Assembly (NCBI RefSeq): GCF_043641665.1
Contig: NC_092197.1
Span: forward strand, 20,038,857 to 20,102,856
DNA: 64,000 bases
Origin: Enoplosus armatus
Lineage: Eukaryota; Chordata; Actinopteri; Centrarchiformes; Enoplosidae
Direction: 5' to 3'
Shown: one piece after another, positions 1 to 12,300 of the stretch
Layout of the letters: each line of letters begins with the position of its first letter
Position numbering within the stretch: position 1 is the stretch's first letter
Notes under the pieces: generated by a model
Database searches by the model: none
What the model was told of the DNA's origin: nothing
The model's input: the letters and a program-made list of their open reading frames with translations, nothing else
Made by a program: the position numbers and the translations under genes

Positions 1-869
1 AAAGGAGAAACTGCTGCGTAAGGGAAAAGCTGAGACCGTGTAGAGGACATACAGGCAGCCGCATGTCATTTTGCCTGTTGGGTGTTTTGGTGGATAGATA
101 TATCCCCACTGTACTGTGGAATTTGTTCAAATTTGAATACCCCCCCCCCCCCCCCCAAAAAAATGTGAGAAAATAATGTGGTACCGTCAGAATTTAAGGA
201 ATCCGTTTCACTGTGGCAGGATAATGCCAGTCTCTGGGACAGAGGCCGCCTTAATGTGCCTTAATGGCTCCACTATTAGCGCGTAAGGACACATGCTGGG
301 TTTGGGTGGCTGCAGCTTGCTGTCGGGAGAACTGCACACTCAGCAAACTAAGTGTAAAACAGGGTACACGAACACTCACAAAGTACACAAAGGTCTCCAC
401 ACGGTGACGAATTCGCCCCAAAAACCATTTAGCTTCGACAAACTCTGTAATGTCACGGCTCCAAAAGCTTATTCATGATATTTTTCTGAAAATGACACTG
501 AACTTCTTTTTTTTTTTTTTTGGCGGGGTTTTCGACCGGCACCATTTTGATCCAGTTCGCGTCGAGCAAAAGACCCCGGACTCGAGTCTTTCCGAGTCCA
601 ACTCTCTCACTTTCACTTGCAAGAGAACGGCGTGCAAAACATTCAAGCAAAGTTAGCAGTCAAACTAACACTGGCACGACGGCAGATTCCGTCGGCTGTA
701 GCTCATTAACGTTGTAATCCTGTGTGTAAACTGACGGAAGGCCGAAGCAAACTCTGTTGACTGGTGAATCAGTCAAAGATTATTAGTTAGCAAAGGAGGA
801 ATTATTTCTCATCTTTGAGATGAGACCACATGTTTGGTCCAGACTGAAATATCCCAAATATTAGACGGA

Positions 870-963
870 TTGCAACTCATCCTGAGGGGGACCTGGTGGC
901 TGGCTGCAGTATAGGTCATAAGCCCCGCCCCCTCCATGTTAGCGGATGGGACATGGGCCAAAC
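870..963 (+). repeat. interspersed repeat D, copy 1
   Basis: Contains GGTGGCTGGCTGCAGTATAG then GTCATAAGCCCCGCCCCCTCC and TTAGCGGATGGGACATGG. It matches copies at 23283 and 52868. Confidence 0.8.
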
Positions 964-1295
964 CAAAAAAAAAAAAAAAAATCAAAGTATCAAAGTTCAG
1001 GTAGCTCTTATCACGCTGATTTTTCCGATCAGTTTGGTTTTAATTAGTTATTTGATGCTGTAATAAGGGGATGTGACATCATGATTGACAGCTGAGATTG
1101 ACTGCGGTGCGCTCGCGATTTGGGTGTATGGGCGGGACCCCAATAATGCGGCTCCACCCCCAGACTCTGGCTCCTAATGACGTCACCGGCGCAAGACGGC
1201 GAGCGGCCGTATCCGGGAGAGTTTGGGGGGGGTCCAGCCCACGGGTCAGATACATGAAATCAATATTTCGAGCCGACAGAAAGTGATTGCAGGTC

Positions 1296-1545
1296 TGAAT
1301 TGAATCAGAGGTGGAGCGCCACTGATCGTAGTGTTGGTGGGTTCCATCCCCAGCCCCTACTGTCCACATGTCGACTTGTCCTTTGGGGCGGCCCCCTGAA
1401 TTGCCCCCGATCGGGGGGGGGGGGGGGGGGTCAGGCCAGCACCTTTGCGTGGGGAAGCTCGCTGCCATCGGTGTTGTGAACGGCTGAATGCGGGGCAAGC
1501 TGTAAAGTGCTTTGGATGAAAGCACTGTTTAAATGCAGCCACTTA
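1296..1545 (+). repeat. SINE-like repeat (tRNA-type B box)
   Basis: Contains GGTGGGTTCCATCCCCAGCC, a degenerate B box, then TGTCCACATGTCGACTTGTC and a tail GTAAAGTGCTTTGGATGAAA. This order is typical of a widespread teleost repeat. It is interrupted by a poly-G run at 1415. Confidence 0.55.
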
Positions 1546-1829
1546 CTCTTTTAACTGCGAATGCTAAAGCTAATTAGATTCAATAAGCTATTTAGATTCA
1601 ATAAGTGATCAAACCTCACACCACGCACACCTGTAAAAACCTGAAAGAGTGTTCAGTGAACGGTTTAATGAAGTGACGCGAATCCTTCTCGGTCAACAGA
1701 TGTCAACCCAACTGAACTGGAACACGGAAAGGTTCTGGAGGCTCGTGGCGGAACGTCTGTACTTAAGTTGACTAATAATGCGTGTGGATATGGTTTTCGT
1801 CACACAGCCGGAAGCAGGAAGTCTCAAAT

Positions 1830-1832
<3 letters not shown>

Positions 1833-1892
<60 letters not shown>
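1833..1892. repeat. (CA)30 microsatellite
   Basis: Pure CA dinucleotide run of about 60 bp. Confidence 0.98.
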
Positions 1893-1896
<4 letters not shown>

Positions 1897-2897
1897 GGAC
1901 AGGCAGGTTCGACGAAGCGGGGAAACGCGACAGCTGGACACTGAAGAGTCATGTCCCAGGTGATTGACGTTAGCTCTTGGCCAATCCCTACGCACGTGCG
2001 CGCTTACTCAGCTACTTGAACTGCTGCGACGACATTGCAAAACAGCTTGGGCGAATTAGCCAGATTGCGGCCTGAAACTTCCAGGCACGAGAGGAGAGGC
2101 CCAGTAACAAGCTCCCCCAGACACAGATGATTAGAGATGATGATGGATGGAGCACAATCGTTCAGATGAGATAATATTCCCAGGATGATCACCATCCGAG
2201 GGGGGGTGGGGGGTGTTTTCGCCTTGTTTACACACAGAGACGGAGGAACCTGTTTTTTGTTTTTTTTGTCCTCGCACGTGCTCCCCACCGTGCCATCTCA
2301 CGCCCGCTGGTTGCACACGGAGAGCGAGCGAGTAAACCAAATTCTTCTGTTTGGCAGCGTGTGCGAAGTGCATGACACTTGTTTACGCTGGGTGAGCCAG
2401 CGGACGCGGCCAGAGCAGCCGGGGTTTTGTTTTTGTTTTTTTCTTCTTTCTGCCACGTTATGTAACTCCAAGACGATCATCTGACCGGCGAGAGGGGAGC
2501 AGCAGCTATTATGGAGGGATGGGACAGCAGCACAACTGTATGTGCGAGTTGGTTGCGAACAACAGGCTTTCCTTCGATGTCTGGACACTGAGGAGTAATG
2601 AAAAAGGCAAAGGGGACACGAGTGAAATGAAGTCAAAAGAGGGTATCAAGCTGTTATTAGCTTCAGTCCACTATGTCTGTACAAAGGTGCGACTGTATTT
2701 TCCATGTACACGGCAGCATGTTTGCTGCACTTGATCTCTAAAGGTGGAAAATAACTAAACACATTTCTGTACCGGGCTTCAAAACAACTGTTGTTAATAC
2801 TTCTGTGCCTTTACTGAAGTACACTTTTGATTGCAGTTGAGTTTTAGGAATGTAGTTTTTGAGCGTTTGCTTGATTGCACCTTCGCCGACTACTCAT

Positions 2898-3413
2898 TTA
2901 AAGGTCCCATATTATATAGATATGTAGAAAGTGAGATGTCCGTGTCTTGTTTGGTTACAAAGCAGGTCTGGGTGCTGTATAAATACTGGGAAAGGATCAA
3001 AACGCTCAGTCCACACAGCCCGTATTCAGACACTGCGCCTTTAAACGAGCCGTCGGGACTTCCTCTAAGGTTGTGATGTCACAACTATACAGTCAGCCAC
3101 ACCCCCCCAGCAGGTCATCTGCTCCAGGCACAGCACCACCCACCAAGTACAGGGACGCTCATCCACCCGCTCAGTCTCTCTATGTTATTGGAGCGCTCTG
3201 CTCGGGACTACTCTTCAAGTGTTTGGAGGTTGTTCAGTTTGTCTAAAAAGGCTTGTTTCAGATAGAGGGGGGGGGGCACTGAGGGGCTGCATGAAGGGCC
3301 AGGAGGAGACACATAAGGACTTTTTTTCAACTGTGAATCATGCAGAGCTGCTCTAGTGGAGCCCCAGAACAAAAATACAGAGCTGGAAATCAGCATGATA
3401 ATGGGGCCTTTAA
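2898..3413. mobile_element. MITE, family B full copy
   Basis: Starts TTAAAGGTCCCATATTATAT and ends TAATGGGGCCTTTAA. It aligns along its whole length with the element at 17045-17569 in the same orientation, including the GTATAAATACTGGGAAAG and TGTGAATCATGCAGAGCTGC blocks. Confidence 0.88.
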
Positions 3414-4110
3414 GTCCAGCCGGCAGCGACCGGACGATTGCGCAGTAAGCTTTAAAAAGTCCAGTGAAAGCGCTGCATTTTCCATATACGCCACACAGAC
3501 GTTTCTGGGCTCAGTGAATGAACAAATCAATGAATTACCTTCACGCACATTGCCCTTTTCACGGCGGCGGCAACTCTTAAGATGCATCGCAAACACACAC
3601 TAAAACAGATGTTGTCAAAGTAGCAGGCCCACCGTATGCCACAGGAGGCAAGCGGACGCTATGCCTCGGCCTCACACTCGTCATTTTACGCTTTATTAAA
3701 ATGAATAAAAATGACATCTCGGTGAGCGTGGATACGTGTTCCAGCACAAGTTCTTTCTCGCTGTAACACATGCTCAGACTGGTCTTAAAGGGAAAAGTTC
3801 ATGAGAGAAACTTTGTTTGGTGACAGAAACCAAAACTTTCACCCCCGAGGCGAAAAAAACTTTTCCATTAATAACTCAGACACACGCTTCCTTCCTAAAT
3901 GATTCACTGATGTCCTGTGTGTGTGTGTTTGAGCGGCTGCAGCGCGTTACACTCTTGGCACAGGAGGAGGCTTTTGTTAATCAACATGCGCTGAAATCGA
4001 AACCTTTCCTTCCCTTTACTGCGCAACACCCGTCCGGTCAGTCGGGCAACAAGCACCTCTGTCACTCTGTAAACATTAATACCAACAAACTGGCTGAATT
4101 GTAATAATAC

Positions 4111-4135
4111 GAGAGAGAGAGAGAGAGAGAGAGAG
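4111..4135. repeat. (GA)n microsatellite
   Basis: Pure GA run of 25 bp. Confidence 0.97.
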
Positions 4136-5016
4136 TAGCGATTGCTATGGCAACCACCGCAAACAAATCCCGCCATGTGGTTGGCCGGCCTGCGAGGCAT
4201 GAGTCTATGGAAAAAAAAAATGTTCAATGTGTTGAGTCCCCGAGGACGCTGCAGTGGAATGGCATGACATGTTAAGATTGCTAGTAGCAGCGCCGTTAAC
4301 TTGCTCATGGGACGTTTTAGTCCGCCCGATCAAATTACCTGGCCAAAGCGGCTATGAACGATACGGGTCCACTGATCTGAAAGTCAAATGTAGTTTCAGT
4401 CAGACGCTCTCCGTCTGCCACGCTGACACATCCTTAGAACGCACGCACAGAGCGGAATATTAAAGCCAGCGACAGCTCGTGAAGAGCAGCCAGGTGCTTT
4501 TGGTGGATGAGCGGTTTATGGCAAACACATTGAATGACTATATACAAACCGACGAGGTTTACATGAAAGCTGATGAGTCCGCCTTGACCCAATTAACGCC
4601 ACTTGCATCCAGTCTCTGTGTCGGAGAGACCATCCTGATGCCTCGCCTGCTGGCGCTCCTTTAGGGCTGCAGCCGCTGATCTTGCATTGATTTGTTTTGT
4701 TTGCTCGTTTCATCCAAAAAGGTGCCTTGTGGAGTCTCTGAACGCTGGTGGCGCCTCAGAGCAATTCTTTAATAAGCTCTGTATGGTTGGTAGGTTGTGT
4801 CCTCCATCGTGCGGATGAGAAGCACATGGAGGTGACGCACATTTCTGTCCCCTGAGGGCAAGCAAACAGCTATTCTATTTGACCTGCAGTCAGAAACTCT
4901 GATGTGTTCAATTTAAAGTAAGGGAGAGACGTGGCAAAACTCCAGCGACCCGAAAGAGCGAGGCATGGGTCTCCCATAACTGATATCTAATAACTCATAT
5001 CTAATAACCCCAAACC

Positions 5017-5117
5017 CCCCCCCCCAGCAGGTCATCTGCTCCAGGCACCACCCACCAAGTACAGGGACGCTCATCCACTCACTTTTTGGACGTTGTTCAG
5101 TTTATCTAAAAAAAGTT
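5017..5117. repeat. MITE family B fragment
   Basis: About 100 bp matching the middle of family B: CCCCAGCAGGTCATCTGCTC, then CACCCACCAAGTACAGGGAC. Both ends are missing. Confidence 0.75.
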
Positions 5118-5519
5118 ATAAAAAAATTATATTACAGCAAATAAAAAAAGCTACTGCCAAGAAATTGGGGAGGGCCAATGGGGCCAATGGCTAGTAATTG
5201 TTGAGGAACACATTATTTGAACTTCAAGCCATAATGATGTCCTCACTGACACAGAGACGACGAGGGACGATGGAAGAGGACAATGACAATGAGAACACCA
5301 GTTTGGTTGTTTGTGTAGTCCACTCAGGACAGTCAGCTAGCCCTGATCAAAATAAAAATCGATAAAACAGCTTCTCATCATGCTCATAAAGGGAGACTCA
5401 AGCAGGTTATTAAACAGGATCTCTCTTTTTTTTTTAATATCTAAATCTGTCATCGAGAGACGCTGCTCTTGAGTGCTTCATCTCCGTCCTCTCAAACAAT
5501 CAGTTTACTCTCAGTAATT

Positions 5520-5610
5520 TCACATAACCTACTGTCCCTCTGGGCTGTGGGGTACCTCAGGGCTCTGTTCTAGGTCTCCTTCCATTTTTTTTATTTACAT
5601 GATTAACACT
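5520..5610 (+). pseudogene. LINE reverse-transcriptase fragment
   Basis: The plus strand encodes CGVPQGSVLGLLPFFLF at about 5546-5596, matching the VPQGSVLGPLLF motif of non-LTR reverse transcriptases. Nothing convincing extends on either side. Confidence 0.6.
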
Positions 5611-6315
5611 ACATGACGAATAATACATTATCCTTATGCTAAGCTAAGCGGCTGCTGGCCGTAGAGTCATGTTTAATGTGCAGACATGAGACGGAGATCG
5701 TGAGTGGGGGAACATTGTCATCCATTCCTTGGCAAAAAAGAAAAATAAGCGCATTTCCCAAAATATCAAACTATTATTTTAAGTGTTTAACTATTTAAAT
5801 CAACTTATTTCTATAATAAACATGAACTGCTCCTAGCGACTGCTACCAAAGGTTTCTGTGTTGACTGAAAACAATGTTGATGGGACACGAAGACACTGTC
5901 AAACTAAATAATGACTTGAAAGCGAAACGGCACCTCACTCTGACCATCAGGTCAGGATTTGCTAAGATTGGCCCCAAGGTCCTCTAACGCCAATGAGAAG
6001 ATGAACAAAATGTATCAGACAGTCATTTAAATAATAAAACCTGTGGTTGGTTTGCCTTCTTTACCAAACTTATTTTTCCTATTCGTTGTTGCTTGCTACA
6101 ATTCATGGGTAACTCTAGCTATACTTATGATTACGTAAAGTTAAATGAAGGTTTACTCTCCGTGACTTTTCAATGACTGTGTTGCTGCGATGGTGCCTGG
6201 AACGCATTCTTTTGTTGTTCTGACATATAAAATGAAAAACACAACATTCAATAAAAGGGGCGAAACACTGGAAGGCTGTTGGCGTCAGTGCAGCTCTACC
6301 ACATGTCTGTCCTAC

Positions 6316-6383
6316 CTGCCAGGTCTTCTTTGGATGAAGCGATGCGAGGGGAACTGTTGCCAGGTTCAATCTTCAGAGACAGC
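6316..6383 (-). CDS. ralgps1: ralgps1 coding exon 10 (last exon seen in window)
   Basis: 68 bases, residues 280-303, reading [20 protein letters not shown] then DLA-G. The acceptor is GTGTTGCAG and the donor GCAG|GTAGGACAG. It is too short to stand out as an ORF and was found by following the frame from exon 9. It begins the linker between the RasGEF and PH domains. The remaining exons (SH3-binding PxxP region and PH domain) were searched for in 1-6300 and not found. Confidence 0.92.
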
Positions 6384-9300
6384 CTGCAACACAAACAGTT
6401 TCCATGAGACACAACTGCTCGCCCATTGGCTGATAGTTACTACTGTTCAGACAGAAATACATCACACACTCACCGCGTGTGATATCAATGCCAGCATTTT
6501 AAAATTACGGCCTTAGTAAGTTAGGAAAGTTTTCACGTGCCCCAAGTGTATTTTTACACTTTTCTTCCCTTAAATACATTTTAAAATATCCCACCTGTGT
6601 CATAAACACTCGACCAATCTGACATTGGTAGTTAACGGTATTTATTTGTCCGGCTTACGCCGCCACACAAACTAAACAGTGTTGTCAGCAAAACAGAAAC
6701 AGGCACCCTGTTAGCACATTGTGAAGGGCATGGTTGGGCAATTATGATTTGGAGTGTAATTTCTGGTTTTGGTTTGCCAATTCAAAGGTATGGAAAATCT
6801 ACCTGGACTGACCATGTCCCAGAAGCAAACGTCCATACACCCTCAAGAAAATATGAACTCTTTAAATGTTTTTAATTGTGATTTCATCATACCACTACAC
6901 ACCCATGGATGTATTGAGAGAGCTGGATACACGCAACATTTTTGGCGGATGTGCTCGGCAAGCTATTTTCATTCAAGTGATTGGGCGCCATCCACTTCTA
7001 TATATAATAATACATCCATGGCTACCTCCTTCATAACTATAACAGGGGTTCTGCCCAGCTTTCTGGTTTTTCTCAGTCTAAAATTGGTGAAATGATGAGA
7101 TTTGGATGCAGTGTTAAATAGTTTCCAAAGCGCCAACATCATTAAATAAACAGAAACAATAAACCATTTTCAAATAATGAAGCTGAAAGAACAACACAGG
7201 CTTCATTATCCCACCATAAGGAGGAGACTGGGCAAAACGGTATCCATGGGAGAGTTGCAAGGCGAAAACCACTGCTAAACAAGGCCGACTCACATTTGCC
7301 AAATAATTGCCACATTGACGACCCCCTTTTATTTAGAAGACAAGGGTCCCGTTACATCCGACGTGAACCTAACACAGCATTCCACGATGAGAGCATCATA
7401 CCGACAGTCAGACATGGTGGTAGGGTGATGGCGTGGGGATGTTTCGCCGCTTCAGGACCTGGGCGACTTGCCATAACTGACGTAACCCGTGAGAAAATAC
7501 TAAGGGAGAACGCCCGGTCATCAGCCCGTGATCTGAAGCTTGGGTTGTGCGCAGCGAGGCAAAGGATCCAAAACGCAAGAGCAGAGTCCGCCTCTGGTTG
7601 GCTCAAAAGACACAACATTAAGGTTGTGGAGTGGCCTGGTCAAAGTCCTGACTTGAATCCAGTTGAGTCCAGTTAGGACCTTAAACGGGCGGTTCATGCT
7701 CGAGGACCCACCAATGATGGTAGAGCTGCTCGCCAAACGTCCTCCACGGCGATGTGAAAGACTGATCTCCAGTTGTTGGAAGTGTTTGGTTGCAGTTATT
7801 TCCGCTAAAGGCGGCACAACCAGTTATTAAGTTAAGGGGGGGCAACTACTTTTTCACATGGGTGATACAGGTGTTGGAGGACTTTTTTCCCTTCGGTAAA
7901 CGAAATGATCATTTAAAAACTTGTATTTTGCGCTCACTCGGGTTGTCTTATTTTGAAGAGCTGAAACAATTAAGTGCGACAAATATGCCAAAAGAATAGA
8001 AGAAATCAGTTGTTGTTAGTAGTGTTGACCGTGAGACACTCTCCTCACTCTTTGAGTCCCTCCTGCTGCCTGCACATGCTCAGTTCGGTCTACCAGCACA
8101 GGGAATAGTCCCAATAAATGGGATTCTGCCCCTCATCACCGCATTGGAAAGTATTTATTGAAACACCATAGCTGGAAGGAACTGTGGGTAACATTGTCAC
8201 TGTAATTAGCGGAGAGTGGGTTTGGTTGTGTTTATGGATGACTGTTTAAAGTGCGGGCTCCAAAGAAACACAGAAGGGGAGTGCCATGCGAACACAATCT
8301 GTCACGTGTAATGTCCGCATTACATCATACAATCAGCCTGGTTTCATCTGTTTTCTCTCTTGCCACTGCTGTCATTAGTAATGCTCTGTGCAACACAGCC
8401 CAGAAACTATTTTGAAAAGGCCGTCTCATCTGGAAACAGCTGCACTATACCCAGATTTGTAGAAATGAACGGATTCATGTTCTGTTTCTGATTTCACGTT
8501 GACCACCTCCAGTGGCATCGCAAGGTGAACCACGATTATACGAGTTATTAAACCTAAGCGTGTTATTTTACATGATTTTGGCTGGATTTGGCGTTACTCA
8601 TAGAGCATGAAAATCTCAATGTCGCCATGGGATTCTTTCCCTTTGAGCCGCAGTTTGGCAGGAGGCGTGCGGGTGCTCTGGGGGACCAGAAAGAATGAGG
8701 TAGACAAGAGCGTGGGCTGGGACTGCCAACTAAAAGTCCGTACAAGTTGCTATCACTGTTGAATTGTGAGCCGTGCTGGCATCATGGCTCTGTGGACGCA
8801 AGTGTTGGTCTGTCTGTCGGTTCCCCCACTTTGGTCCACACTGAACTACCTCAACAACTTTAGGGTGGATTGCCCCGAAACTTGTCCAGTACTTTGGTTT
8901 ATGGCCAAATACCCACCAGCCTCAGCTGTACTTTGTATTTAGTGCTAATTAGCTAATGTTAGCATGCGAATGTGCTAAAATGAGATGATGAACGTGGGAA
9001 ACATCACACCTGCTATACATCAGAATGTTAGCATTGTGAAGTTAGCGTTTAGCTCAAAGCACCTCTTTCCCTAAGTACAGTATCACAGTGCTGCTAGACT
9101 TGTTTTTGTAGTGTATAATAAATAACAGCTGTCAGGTCTCAGGAAGCTGAGACATTTTTGCTGGTGAATTCACTTTTTTCCTCCCCTCCTTTCTTTTTTC
9201 TCTCTCGATTCAGTCATAAAACAATTCCATGTGTACCGTCGCTCCTTATTCTAACTGCTTCTGTTGACCTGAGGAAGGTGTAGGCGCCCATGGTCTAACG

Positions 9301-12300
9301 CAGAAATCCAAACAAAATAAACAGCAGTAGCAGCAACAAACAGTAGGAGTTGCAGTGGCAGCAATGAGCACCTGATCCCTCACCTGCCTCCCACCAACAA
9401 TCCCTGTAATTTGCACTGGTTGGGGGAAAAGAACAGCACGTAAGGCCTAAAAACTAACAACAAACTAGTGCTCTTTAAGATCCAAGCAATCTTCTATGGC
9501 ATTGTAGAAGTAAAGGAATGATGTAATCTGCTCTAAAAGAAAAACATGTTCTTTAATAAATATGCAATCATGCTAATACCCTGGTAAGATAAGACACCCT
9601 GGTCACGTTTGGTAAATGTTCTTTCGTTAATCAGTGATAGGCTCTACATCCACGGGTACATTGCAAACAGGAAGCGCTAATAGCTAATTTGGTATACTTT
9701 CCATGGTGCCAATTTGACAAAATGTCAACAAATATAAGGCTAATGGGGCTGAAGTTGTAGCCCACAGCTAACTCACTGAATCCATGGTGAAACAAAACAG
9801 ACAATAGAAGTATTCATAGAATAATAACAGGAGTGACAAATCCAGTAATATGAACTTTCTTTTCATGTTGCACTATCAATTTTAACATTACTAAAGCTCA
9901 GAATGTCCCATCACTCCTTGCTGCTACACTGACACTCTCCTCTATCCACTCATATACAGATTGGTGGGGAAGGGGTGTTCTTCTGGCAGGTCCGGGGTGG
10001 AAGGGGGTGGGGGGGTCACAGTTGTTCCATTTCATTTTGTCCAACAATGGAAAATGGTGCAACAGATACACATACTTTAATGCTTTTCACTGGTGCCTCC
10101 GTCATGTTGGACGCAGGCAGCTGACCCCAGAGCAGCTCCTGATTTAACGCTTTATTGACTGACAGAGCTGACGACAGGCCCCCGGGGGGCTCGCCTACGC
10201 ACACATGTTGCGCGGAAAAGCTCCTCTCACGTTTCAACGTCTGGAAAGTGCATTTCCTCTCCGACTGCAGGTTAACGGTGCCCTCTGAAAGGCTCCGGTC
10301 ATCCTGCAGGTCCGAGGTCTGTTAGGGTCTCGTAGAAGGGGGTTAAACAGTCTTGAACATTGATCCTTCCGAAAGGTTACCGTGAATGTTCTCAAAACGA
10401 CGGCCGCGAGAATAGATTTTAGAGAGAAAAACTGTTCCAAAACCAACTAGAAGGCAAGAAAAGATGAATCCATATCCAGATATGTAGCAATTAAAGCTGC
10501 GCTAACGAGACGAGACAGGAGTTCCCCTCGGCTCTACAGAGCATTTCAGCCTCTTTCAGCTCATCGTTTTGGGTTTCATGGCCCTTAAAAACCCGTGCAC
10601 TCGTCAAACTAGCGGCTAGCTGGCGAACACAGAGTAGCATTTATAGCAGCTACTGCAAAGAGCCGGACATTCTTCTAGGGAGTTGGTGGAAACCAAAGCA
10701 GAGCTGGGAGGAGGAGAGTGAATATTGGACTCACACGACCCCGAACGAATGCTAATGTTGCCCCCCTACATGTGTAAATATACGTGTTGCTTCCTGCTTT
10801 CTTACAGCGCAGTTTCTGCTCGGTCCCCGCTTTGCTTACACTCTTTTGCTGATACCCTTGTTTTTTGTGGATCCGGGATACTTATAAATGACCGGGACTT
10901 TAATTTATATATTCACTATGAGAGAAGGCTTGCCCCTGTAGATGATGTAAGAAGTGTCTTGGAAGTCCATTCATTCATTCATTTACGCACTAAGGGTGTT
11001 TCCCTGTTCCCTATTTAACAAAGTGTTTCAGTAGAACAAGTACAGAAGAGCCGCAAAGTCAGCAAACTGATTCAATAATAAATTATTAATTAGCTAGCCA
11101 ACATTACACCACCGTAAACTGCTGGAGTGCAGTGACTTGATTAAGGGTGTGATTTACTGCTCGTGAATTCAGCTTTCAAACTGAGAGAGGAATAATGTGT
11201 GATTTCTCCTCTCAAAAGTGAAATAATCTTGCTTCAAGTCTTGCCAACACAGAGTGCGAACATCAAGTGCTAAACCCAAACTGTCAAGAGTGGTGGGGCA
11301 GACAGACAAGACCTAGTTCTGAGCGGAGGATCTGAGACGCTGCCTGAGAAAGTCATCAGTGCCGGCTGGATGAAGGAACTCCCTGTGGAGAAAGATAAAA
11401 CCAGCTGCCTGTCCTTTTCCCCTCCTGCACCCCCCCCCCCGCCCCCTTTAATTTCACGCCTAACCTCCGTGTTTCCATGTGCTAGAGAAAAGCTCTCATT
11501 GTGACCAAAGTGGACGGAGTTTTGAGTCCATGTCTTGGTAACGTGGCCCATCAGAGGAGGAGTGTCCACAATCACTGAGGTGAAACTTACTTGAAGTTGT
11601 CGTCCTCGACAAACTTCTGGAGCTCCTCGATGTAGCGAACTGACAACAGATACTTCTGGACATGTGGCAGGGTCACCAAGTGATCTGAAGGAAAGACAGG
11701 GTTAGAAGAAGAAGTCACTCCCAAGTAGTATGGAATCATTTTGACTACCTCCCTCAGTGTGCGATCAAAAAAGTGCACAAAAACAACAACAACAGGAGAA
11801 TACAAATAGAAAGAAAATTGTTTGCACGTTCTTGGAATTCATGCCTATTTGGGCGATCAGCAACATCACCCTCTTGATCTGGTCTTTGAGGTAAGGAGGA
11901 AAAACTGTGGACAGTGTTTGAGGACAACAGAGCGCTGCCGGAACGAGTCCTAAAACCCGGAAATGAGTCAGCATGGGTTAGGGTTACAGACACTTCCGGT
12001 TCCCTCGTCTGGAAGTCAGCGGGTTTCTTTGAATGGGTTTTTGGTTAGATGCCTGAAATAAGGTCTGTGGTTAACACAAGCTGAAGAGATTTCAACGTTT
12101 TGTTCTCCGACATAAAATACGTCAGTAGATGCCCCCCACTCATGAACTTTGAAGCTTTTACATGTCTTAAAAAAGGCGGCTAAATGAGACGACTACATTA
12201 ACGTCTTCACGCCGAACTCGGAAAGTCATCTACTCACTAGTTGTGTTTGTACTCTACATCTATCTGTCTATATATCTATATCTCTCTATATTCTCTTCAA

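Larger units (their letters stand above)
1..6315 (-). other. ralgps1: ralgps1 intron 10, partial (continues left of window)
   Basis: No further exon was recognised. It holds a copy of the GCAGTATAGGTCATAAGCCCC repeat (870-960), SINE-like sequence (1296-1545), a (CA)30 tract, a TTAA-ended MITE (2898-3413), a second fragment of it (5017-5117), a (GA)n tract and a small LINE reverse-transcriptase remnant near 5.5 kb. Confidence 0.75.
6384..11590 (-). other. ralgps1: ralgps1 intron 9
   Basis: Non-coding. It contains a decayed Tc1 transposase (7195-8012), a repeat rich in GTTAGCAT motifs (8790-9070), and a repeat shared with 32.3 kb (10.6-10.8 kb). Nothing else was recognised. Confidence 0.8.

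Noticed and set aside
1079..1525. 148-codon open frame on the minus strand
   Set aside because: It overlaps SINE-like repeat sequence and a poly-G run, and does not fit the missing ralgps1 exons.
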